50,157 nt of DNA, from NCBI GenBank assembly GCA_003163855.1, contig PLRJ01000238.1, positions 9,867 to 60,023 of the forward strand, written 5' to 3'. Below the pieces are notes generated by a model. The model had not been told where the DNA came from, ran no database searches, and was given only the letters and a program-made list of their open reading frames with translations. The position numbers and the translations under genes were made by a program. Shown here piece after piece: positions 44,598 through 50,157 of the stretch; position 1 is the first letter of the stretch; each line of letters starts with the position of its first letter. The stretch comes from Bryobacterales bacterium. GTDB lineage: Bacteria; Acidobacteriota; Terriglobia; Bryobacterales; Bryobacteraceae.

Positions 44598-45965
44598 ATG
44601 CCGACTGTCGCCATAGCCCACACGTCGCAGAAGGACCGCTCGATCAAACGCGTTTACGCTATGGTCCGTGAAGCGCTCGAGAAGATTGGCGGCTTTGAGG
44701 CATTCGTCAAACCGGGCCAAAGCGTAATCATCAAGCCCGATCAGAACTGCGCACAACTGGCTGAACAGGGAGCTACTACCGACCCAATCCTTGTTGGTGC
44801 AATTATTCGGCTTGCTTGGGAGGCCGGCGCCTCCAGTGTGACGGTGGGAGCAGCGACATCGGGTGCCGGCGATTCAATCGAATGCATGCGAGCGACGGGA
44901 ATGGCTGTTATGGCTGCGCAGGAAGGCGCGAAGCTGATTGACTTGGGCCACCCAGACACTCCTGACCGCGAGGTTGAGATGCCTGAGGCCATGCTGTTAA
45001 AGCAAGCGAGGTTACCAGTTGCTTTGCTGGATAGCGACGTTATCATCGGCGTGCCTAAGGCCCGCACGGATTCGCTTGACACGATCGCTGGTGCCATTGA
45101 ACTCTGCAAGGGTGCCATGAAGCAGGACTGTCGCTATCTTCAGACCGGAACAGCGGAAACCCTTGGCCGCTTGGCTGACATGCTGACCTTAATTCGCCCG
45201 GATCTCTGGATTACTGATGCGCTTATCTGCGGCGAAGGAGATGGTCCGAACGCCAACCAACCTCACTGGGCAGGTTGCGTTCTTGCGGCGTCTGATCCAG
45301 TGGCAATGGATTACACCATTGCCATGCTGCTGGGGCGTGATCCTTCACGCCTGCGTTTTGCCAGAGCCGCAGAAGAGCGTGGCCTCGGCTGCTCGGCGCC
45401 TATCGTGTTTCTAGGCAAACCGCTGGAGAGCATTGCTTTCAGGGCGTGGCCTACTCACGAGACTTTCGGCCACTTGCCTATCAATGTGCTCGTTGGAGAC
45501 GATGTGAACGACGCCGGCACAGTCGGATATATCAAGAATTCTATTGAAAGCCTGATTCATGACGGTGTTCTGCAGCTTGCCCTGCACACTTCCGGGACGC
45601 CTACCATCCTTATCGGTAATGTTGTGGATAGCGACTTCGAAACGCACTTGCAGGAGGGGCCGTATATCGTCTTCGGCGATTCTGCCAAGCCTGAATATAC
45701 AACCGATCCACGCGTCTCGTTCATTCCAGGACACCGTGTCGCCGGCTTAACTACGCGCGAACTGAGCCAGATTCTGCTTGCGAAAAGCACGATTGGAAGT
45801 GCGCCTGAAGAGGCTCGCCAACTGCCTGCTGAGCCAATATCTCTTCCAATGCAATCTGTCAGGGTTTCTGCCACACAGCTACTCGTGGTGGCACTGGCAT
45901 TTGCGGCAAGTGGCGTGGCACTTTGTATGACCGGATCAACAAGGCAAAGGAGAAACAAGGTCTGA
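44598..45965 (+). CDS. DUF362-family protein with C-terminal membrane helix
   Basis: A 455-residue protein of the DUF362 group. Typical parts are the N-terminal VYAMVREALEKIGGFEAFVK, VIIKPDQNCAQ, GATTDPILVGAIIRLAWEAG, and VIIGVPKARTDSLDTIAGAI. Family members are often linked to iron-sulfur proteins, but the activity is unknown; this one shows no ferredoxin-type cysteine cluster. The C-terminus has one membrane helix (LLVVALAFAASGVALCMTG) and a basic tail, so it is a tail-anchored protein. No Shine-Dalgarno precedes the ATG. It is divergent from actA and followed by two small membrane-protein genes in the same operon. Confidence 0.83.
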   Translation: MPTVAIAHTSQKDRSIKRVYAMVREALEKIGGFEAFVKPGQSVIIKPDQNCAQLAEQGATTDPILVGAIIRLAWEAGASSVTVGAATSGAGDSIECMRATGMAVMAAQEGAKLIDLGHPDTPDREVEMPEAMLLKQARLPVALLDSDVIIGVPKARTDSLDTIAGAIELCKGAMKQDCRYLQTGTAETLGRLADMLTLIRPDLWITDALICGEGDGPNANQPHWAGCVLAASDPVAMDYTIAMLLGRDPSRLRFARAAEERGLGCSAPIVFLGKPLESIAFRAWPTHETFGHLPINVLVGDDVNDAGTVGYIKNSIESLIHDGVLQLALHTSGTPTILIGNVVDSDFETHLQEGPYIVFGDSAKPEYTTDPRVSFIPGHRVAGLTTRELSQILLAKSTIGSAPEEARQLPAEPISLPMQSVRVSATQLLVVALAFAASGVALCMTGSTRQRRNKV

Positions 45966-45969
45966 ATCT

Positions 45970-46098
45970 ATGCTTCCCTTCTCAAGGCTTTTAACCTTGG
46001 CGACACTGCTGGCTGCATTGTTGTTTGGCGCTGGGGTGATGGTTTACGTTTACTGCCAGGGCGGCGTGGATAAGGCTATTTACCTGAACGGCGAGTGA
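45970..46098 (+). CDS. Mini membrane protein (42 residues)
   Basis: A 43-codon gene 4 bp after the DUF362 stop: starts MLPFSRLLTLATLLAALLFG, then GAGVMVYVYCQGGVDKAIYL and a stop after NGE. One membrane helix covers about residues 8-30. AAGG lies 9 bases before the ATG. The tight spacing and the good helix support it as a real gene. I know no family for it. Confidence 0.6.
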   Translation: MLPFSRLLTLATLLAALLFGAGVMVYVYCQGGVDKAIYLNGE

Positions 46099-46145
46099 TC
46101 GCGCTTCGCGAGTTAATGAGCAGATGCTTGAAAAGGAGAGTTGCG

Positions 46146-46355
46146 ATGCTTGAAGAAGAGCCAGGCGACATCAACCAGCAGATCATTCAAGAACGCCAGG
46201 ACCTCGGCAGACACCTTCAGGAACTCGAAACCAGAGTCGATCAGGCGACAAGCATGGAGACTTACGTTCGGAGGAATTCTGGCTTATTCCTTGGCTTGGC
46301 GATTACCGGCGGAGTTCTCCTCGTATTTCTTGCTGTCAGTCGCTACCGTCGCTAG
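46146..46355 (+). CDS. Small DUF3618-like membrane protein (69 residues)
   Basis: From the ATG at 46146, with a perfect AAGGAG seven bases upstream; the frame is open further left, but this site decides the start. A charged coiled-coil part (INQQIIQERQDLGRHLQELE; TRVDQAT) precedes one membrane helix (SGLFLGLAITGGVLLVFLAV) and a basic end (SRYRR). The layout resembles DUF3618 proteins, which often pair with Holin-X-like proteins; here such a protein is at 31719-32138, in the divergent operon. It is the third gene of the DUF362 operon. Confidence 0.72.
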   Translation: MLEEEPGDINQQIIQERQDLGRHLQELETRVDQATSMETYVRRNSGLFLGLAITGGVLLVFLAVSRYRR

Positions 46356-46424
46356 CGAGTTCTCAGTGCCTTACCTCTCAACTTCCCCGACCCCGATTGG
46401 TGGTCAACTGCCCGACCCCAGGCT

Positions 46425-46700
46425 CTACTGTCCTGGCGTTCCGGTGGTGGTGAAGCTATAAGTTGTGGAGTAGCCGGTTGCGCCGCTAGCGCCTGTCGAT
46501 TCGCCGACGAAGTAGTAGGCGGTGCCGGAGTTCAGACCCGTCAAAAGCAATCCGGTGGACCATGAGAGGGCGCCCCCGGAATTGTTGATTCCCCAGAACG
46601 CTTCGCCCACATACGGCCGCCTTGCCGAGCCATAGGTTGTGCTGGTCGTTAAGCCAGTCAGCGTTACCGATAATGGCGGAACCCGATGCTGCTTTAAATC
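46425..46700 (-). pseudogene. C-terminal fragment of a fibronectin-III-like surface protein
   Basis: On the minus strand the frame reads SVTLTGLTTSTTYGS, then GGALSWSTGLLLTGLNSGTA, YYFVGESTGASGATGYS and TTYSFTTTGTPGQ before a stop. The L-T-G-L-xxx-T-x-Y pattern occurs twice, as in repeated FN3-like domains of acidobacterial surface proteins. No start codon or signal peptide belongs to it: the left-over part begins near arfB. It is probably the tail of a much larger lost gene. Confidence 0.5.
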
Positions 46701-46741
46701 CAGCCACTCGCGAAAGAGCGGTGCGAGAAAGGATGTGCATT

Positions 46742-47194
46742 TCAGTCGTCGTTTGTCCCGCCGCGCAGCTTCTTGGAGAACGAGCGTTGCGCCTTTGCCG
46801 TGAGCCGGCGGACCTTGGAGCCGAGGGTAGGCTGGCTGGGCCGGCGCGCTTTGGGAACGATTTGGGCCCGTGCGATCAATTCGGCCAATCGCGCCCGGGC
46901 TTCGGCTCGATTCGCCTCCTGCGTCCGGTGCTCGCGGGACGTGATTATCAATACGCCGTTTCGTGTTGCGCGATTGCCCACTAACTTACGAAGTCGATGT
47001 CGTACGTCGTTGGGAAGCGAAGGAGAATGATCGATATCAAAGCGAAGTTGGACTGCGGTGGAGACCTTATTGACGTTTTGCCCGCCCGGACCAGTGGCGC
47101 GAACGAAGGTTATTGTAATTTCCGAATCTGGTATGGAGATGGGCAAGGGTATCTTCAGATTAGCCCGTGCTGGCGGCTGAATGCTAAGAACCAC
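46742..47194 (-). CDS. arfB: Alternative ribosome-rescue factor ArfB (peptidyl-tRNA hydrolase)
   Basis: A 150-residue class I release-factor-like protein. The catalytic GGQ is in RATGPGGQNVNKVSTAVQLR. No codon-recognition domain is present. The C-terminus is basic (KVRRLTAKAQRSFSKKLRGG), the tail that enters the empty mRNA channel of stalled ribosomes. ArfB frees ribosomes stuck at the end of broken mRNAs, in parallel with tmRNA, which is encoded about 3 kb away. Confidence 0.93.
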   Translation of the reverse strand: MVLSIQPPARANLKIPLPISIPDSEITITFVRATGPGGQNVNKVSTAVQLRFDIDHSPSLPNDVRHRLRKLVGNRATRNGVLIITSREHRTQEANRAEARARLAELIARAQIVPKARRPSQPTLGSKVRRLTAKAQRSFSKKLRGGTNDD

Positions 47195-47297
47195 CCATGG
47201 TGAAGCCGCTCTCTAAATGCCGTGAACCTATTGCCGGCGCCGACGAAAGGCTGTGTTCCTGCGGGTGCTATAGTTTTTTGGTCGCTTAAAAGGAATC

Positions 47298-48173
47298 ATG
47301 CAAACCATAAATCGCAGAATGTTTCTCATGCGAGGGGCTGCTGCTTCGGCTCTCCTCACCGGCACACAATTTCTGTCCGCCAATCCGCTTGGGTTGCCGA
47401 TCGGCTGCCAGACCTATCCAGTGCGCAAGTCGATCAGTACCGACTTCGCCGGCACCATGAAGGGATTGCGCGCGGCAGGCTTTACTCAAATTGAGCTGTG
47501 CTCGCCATACGGCTACGACGATTTTTCGAGCCTCCAAAAATACAAGCCGCTGGATTTGCGGCGCATGCTGAATGATTGGGGACTAGGCTGTATTTCCGCG
47601 CACTGGGCGCCGAATGAGCTCTTTCAAAAAGCGGATGCCAGCATCGCCTATGCCAAGGAGTTCGGCATGACGCAGATGGCAATCGCTGCGCTTGGGCCGT
47701 TCAATTCGAAGGGAACCGAGACAGTAGATGACGTGAAACGCTACGTCGATCCGTTCAACGCCTTCGCCGAAAAAGCTCACGCTGCGGGGATCGTCGCATT
47801 GCTGCACAACGAAGGCTTCGTCTCCAAATACATCGACGGCAAACCGGTTTACGACATGATGATCGCCGAACTCAATCCCGCCACTACCAAGCTGCAGTTT
47901 CAGGTTTCCACTATGCAGGAGGGCTATGACCCAGTGACCTACTTTAAGAAGTATTCGAGCCGCTACCTTTCCATGCACTGCCAGGACTGGGTGAAGGACT
48001 CCTCCACTAAGTCTGGCTTTCGCCAAGTTCCATTGGGCCAGGGGGTTGTCGATTGGAAAGCCGTCTTCACTGCCGCAAAAACAGCCGGCGTGAAGAATTA
48101 CTTCGTCGAGTTGGAAGAGGATCCGGCGCTGATGCCGCCAAGCGTGCCATACCTAAAGTCGCTGAATGTCTGA
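47298..48173 (+). CDS. Tat-exported sugar phosphate isomerase/epimerase-like protein
   Basis: A 291-residue protein with a twin-arginine signal (NRRMFLMRGAAASALLTG). The mature part is an xylose-isomerase-like TIM barrel: GCQTYPVRKSI, GFTQIELCSPYGY, ISAHWAPNEL, ALLHNEGFVSKYIDGKPVYD and NYFVELEEDP. Residues normally holding the metal are partly kept (Glu in IELCS and VELEED, His in LSMHCQDW). Many Acidobacteria and Planctomycetes export such proteins; the substrate is unknown. AAAAGGA lies three bases before the ATG. Confidence 0.87.
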   Translation: MQTINRRMFLMRGAAASALLTGTQFLSANPLGLPIGCQTYPVRKSISTDFAGTMKGLRAAGFTQIELCSPYGYDDFSSLQKYKPLDLRRMLNDWGLGCISAHWAPNELFQKADASIAYAKEFGMTQMAIAALGPFNSKGTETVDDVKRYVDPFNAFAEKAHAAGIVALLHNEGFVSKYIDGKPVYDMMIAELNPATTKLQFQVSTMQEGYDPVTYFKKYSSRYLSMHCQDWVKDSSTKSGFRQVPLGQGVVDWKAVFTAAKTAGVKNYFVELEEDPALMPPSVPYLKSLNV

Positions 48174-48302
48174 AGCAAGCGTAATCTCTCGATCACAAGC
48201 CGTCGTTCTTCAGCGCGCTATAACGCCGAACACGAAGCACTTGCGCCTATCTTGCCTGGCGCGCTCAGGTACGTTAAGTCGTTGATAAGAATTAACGTGT
48301 AG

Positions 48303-48322
48303 TGGTGGAGGCGGCGGGAATT
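48303..48322 (+). repeat. Distal direct repeat of the tmRNA 3' end (attachment-site-like)
   Basis: A perfect 20-bp match to 49858-49877, the last 20 bases of the tmRNA gene including CCA, in the same orientation. Identity stops at the base after each end. It is what integration into ssrA leaves at the far end of an island. Confidence 0.75.
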
Positions 48323-48477
48323 TGGGCCGCACTGGGGTATTGATAACAGGCAAGTTATTGATTCTAAATTGCGATGATACCTCCGATTCCGCTTATGCCG
48401 CCGAGCCATCTTACGTAAAACTTACGTGGGCCTCGAAGCTGCCGATCCAAACGCGTCTCACCGGTCCAAGCGGCATC

Positions 48478-49021
48478 TCATTTCCTTTCCCGAAACTCCC
48501 GTATCATCGCGAGCCAAAGATTCAGAGTCAAATCCTCCCGCTCAGGGCGAGCTAACTGCCATCGAAGTTCCGTCTGGTATCGAAGTTCCAACACGGCGAG
48601 ATCGAGCGGAACCCGACCAGCGAGAAAACTAACATCATCTCGATCCTTCTGGCTGTTTCGTTCCAGTTTTGAAAGGGCCAAATCGTAAGGGTCGAGAGCC
48701 ATCAACCGGAGGTGCTCGTACGCACCGGGAAACATCTCCACGAGCCGACTGTCGTAGTTCTCGGGGATCACGGCTATGCCTACGCGATCAAGATAGATGT
48801 GATGCTTCTTTGAGAGCGGACCGAAGGCCAATCGCCGTGATCCTTTCCGCCGCTTCATTGGGGGCGATTTCGATCACATCGACATCGGCCGTTGGTCGAC
48901 CCAAGCCGTAGAAATGTGCCACCACAAATCCGCCGATACAGTCTAGTCGCGTCGTTTCGGCAACCGCAGCGTCCAGGTCTTTCAGGAACGAATCCCAAGG
49001 ATCAGGTGGCCGACTTACCAC
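48478..49021 (-). pseudogene. Nucleotidyltransferase-like (DUF6036-type) gene, frameshifted
   Basis: Two minus-strand frames combine into one protein. The first (from GTG 49021) has CIGGFVVAHFYGLGRPTADV and DVIEIAPNEAAERITAIG; GRPTADVDV is the nucleotidyltransferase-like acidic motif. The second (to 48478) has GPLSKKHHIYLDRVGIAVIP, YEHLRLMALDPYDLALSKLE and RNSQKDRDDVSFLAGRVPLD. One extra base in the stretch near 48825-48835 separates them; removing it gives AIGLGPLSKKHHIYL. It overlaps the XRE regulator by 7 bp. The pair resembles a toxin-antitoxin module, with this protein as the toxin. The shift could be real or a sequencing error. Confidence 0.72.
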
Positions 49022-49701
49022 CAGGCCCGATCCAGATTCTCAACGCAAAGATCCGTCAGCAAATTCCAATGCTTTGCTGCCGCAGGCCGATGCGTCCTCA
49101 GCCAGTTTCGCTCGGCCAAGGTCGCAGACTGCCTGCATAGCGTATCCTCCGCTGCCAGTCGTGATCGTTCCAACGCATGGACTGTCTTAAAAAGGGCATG
49201 TCTGGTGGTGGAATCCGCCCTCTTGTCGGCGATTTCTGATGCCAGGAGTGTCACGTAAGCCAGACGATTCTGCCGATCTCTCACTTTCGCATTGAATGTC
49301 AGCCAAGCCCAATCCATTTCCGGGTATGCTACCGGAAGCCAAGGCAACGCCTCGACCACCCGGGAATCCAGGTTTTCCGAATCGAGAGCCTCCATCAATA
49401 ACTCTGCCGGGTTTACCTTTGCGGACCGGCGAAAGTAAGCGAAACCCGAATAGCCAAGACTGCCCAAGGCTCGTTGAAAGAACTCCGTATCGCGGTCGCG
49501 ATTCCAATATGGCTCCAGCGGGAGAGCGGTTGCTGGAATGTTGAGGATGTCGACGGCCTTCGCAGCAATATCGCGCGATACCGGACGTGTGCCCCGTTCC
49601 ACCATGGAAAGGTAAGCTTGCGTGACGCCTAATTTCTCTGCAGCGTCGTTCTGGGTCCATGATAAGGCCATCCGGGCCGCTTTGAGTCCATGCCCAGTCA
49701 T
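49015..49701 (-). CDS. XRE-family regulator, probable antitoxin
   Basis: A 228-residue protein. Residues about 5-55 are an XRE helix-turn-helix: LKAARMALSWTQNDAAEKLG, VTQAYLSMVERGTRPVSRDI. The rest is helical, including FFQRALGSLGYSGFAYFRRS and ALPWLPVAYPEMDWAWLTFN, and would contact the partner. It overlaps the nucleotidyltransferase by 7 bp. A perfect palindrome begins 8 bp before its ATG, so it probably represses itself. It lies within the segment bounded by the tmRNA-end repeats. Confidence 0.8.
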   Translation of the reverse strand: MTGHGLKAARMALSWTQNDAAEKLGVTQAYLSMVERGTRPVSRDIAAKAVDILNIPATALPLEPYWNRDRDTEFFQRALGSLGYSGFAYFRRSAKVNPAELLMEALDSENLDSRVVEALPWLPVAYPEMDWAWLTFNAKVRDRQNRLAYVTLLASEIADKRADSTTRHALFKTVHALERSRLAAEDTLCRQSATLAERNWLRTHRPAAAKHWNLLTDLCVENLDRAWW

Positions 49702-49708
49702 TGGCTTA

Positions 49709-49729
49709 ATATAACATCATTTGTTATAT
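49709..49729. promoter_or_regulatory. Palindromic operator of the XRE regulator
   Basis: ATATAACA (49709-49716) and TGTTATAT (49722-49729) are perfect 8-bp arms around 5 bp, right upstream of the regulator start. It is much more AT-rich than its surroundings and may also contain the -10 box. Binding by the XRE protein is inferred. Confidence 0.65.
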
Positions 49730-49857
49730 CTCAGGCTAGACTGGTTTTATCACGATGTAGCCCCGGTCCTCAGAAAGGCTCGGCTCGTAACCTAAGAGCC
49801 AAAGCGCAGGTGCGCGCGACACCTCTTAAATCCGCTGGGTGATTTCAGATAAAGGGT

Positions 49858-49877
49858 TGGTGGAGGCGGCGGGAATT
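49858..49877 (+). repeat. Proximal direct repeat within the tmRNA 3' end
   Basis: The last 20 bases of ssrA (T-arm part, acceptor strand and CCA), matching 48303-48322 exactly. The 1.54 kb between the copies carries the XRE/nucleotidyltransferase pair and no integrase gene. Confidence 0.75.
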
Positions 49878-50157
49878 GAACCCGCGTCCGAGAAAGCCCG
49901 CCGTCAAAAGCCTACGTGTGTATCCAGCTCTCTTTATTCAGTGGCTACCTAAAGAACCGGCAAGAGCGGCAGCCTACCTAGCCCGATTGTTTTCAGCCAT
50001 GGGCTCCGGACAGAAGCTTGGGCCAATCCTGCAACATGACGCTTACTAGCTAACGCACAGGCTCGTCAACCGAAGCGCACTACTTAGGTTTTAATTAAGC
50101 AGCGTATGCGAACTGCTGATTATTGGCAGTTGTGTTTTTCCGATCGTTTTACGGGAG
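49858..50157 (-). ncRNA. ssrA: Transfer-messenger RNA (tmRNA), 5' end beyond the window
   Basis: The 3' end is tRNA-like with an encoded CCA: on the minus strand the T-arm loop reads GGGTTCAATTCCCGC, followed by the acceptor strand GCCTCCACCA. The tag reading frame is complementary to 50095-50127 and encodes ANNQQFAYAA followed by TAA; the AYAA end is a typical degradation signal. The region between holds the pseudoknots. tmRNA rescues stalled ribosomes and tags the unfinished protein for proteolysis. The gene runs off the right edge. A weak hairpin (GGCTC 49782-49786, GAGCC 49796-49800) lies downstream of the 3' end. Confidence 0.92.

Noticed and set aside
48303..48330. A tRNA gene at the distal copy of the tmRNA end
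   Set aside because: Only the last 20 bases match; no D-arm or anticodon arm is present upstream or downstream.
31672..48332. A 15-bp identical string (GGAATTTGGGCCGCA) near 31672 and at 48318, next to the tmRNA-end copy
   Set aside because: One or two such matches are expected by chance in 50 kb, and nothing else is shared around them.
1..50157. CRISPR arrays or insertion sequences
   Set aside because: I see no regularly spaced repeats and no transposase motif in the window.

Overview
The window looks like chromosomal DNA of an Acidobacteriota bacterium, probably near the Solibacter/Bryobacter group. This is an inference from gene content: an alternative complex III (act) cluster fused to an A2-type caa3 oxidase cluster, a DUF2911 protein, Tat-exported sugar-isomerase-like proteins, an MGDG-synthase-like glycosyltransferase, and dense coding with many GTG and TTG starts. 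No rRNA or tRNA gene is present. The only RNA gene is a tmRNA (ssrA) cut by the right edge.

Layout. Positions 1-5.6 kb hold a sugar-kinase fragment, endonuclease III, an SRPBCC protein and the rpoD-dnaG pair. Positions 5.6-14.8 kb hold ligD, prmA, an M28 peptidase, hrpB, an MGDG-synthase-like glycosyltransferase and a PAP2 phosphatase, with overlapping ends at most junctions. Positions 14.8-16.0 kb are a decayed patch: a dehydrogenase tail, an orphan PIN-toxin fragment, and an RHH/PIN toxin-antitoxin operon whose toxin is frameshifted. Positions 16.2-27.6 kb hold proline dehydrogenase, PBP1A, two TPR proteins, a sugar isomerase, hldD, an Nramp-UspA fusion and DUF2911. Positions 27.7-31.6 kb form a likely envelope-signalling block: a pseudokinase-TM-SPOR protein, an ECF sigma factor, an RskA-like anti-sigma factor and two related Ser/Gln-rich small proteins.

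Positions 32.2-44.4 kb, all on the minus strand, are one 12-kb respiratory operon: actABCDEF, a membrane protein, sco, coxBAC and cox subunit IV. Nearly every junction overlaps by 4-16 bp. It should encode a complete quinol-to-oxygen chain without a bc1 complex: ActABCDEF oxidises quinol, passes electrons to cytochrome c (ActE or the heme c domain of CoxB), and caa3 reduces oxygen. A divergent DUF362 operon with two mini membrane proteins faces it.

Positions 46.4-50.2 kb hold an FN3-like remnant, arfB, a Tat-exported isomerase-like protein, and a 1.6-kb insert between the tmRNA 3' end and a perfect 20-bp copy of that end. The insert carries an XRE regulator with a palindromic operator and a frameshifted nucleotidyltransferase. 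ArfB and tmRNA, two ribosome-rescue systems, therefore lie about 3 kb apart.

Most striking points: the ssrA-bounded mini-island; two toxin-antitoxin loci in which only the toxin is broken; the pseudokinase/ECF/Ser-Gln-rich block; and the DUF362 operon divergent from the act-cox operon.
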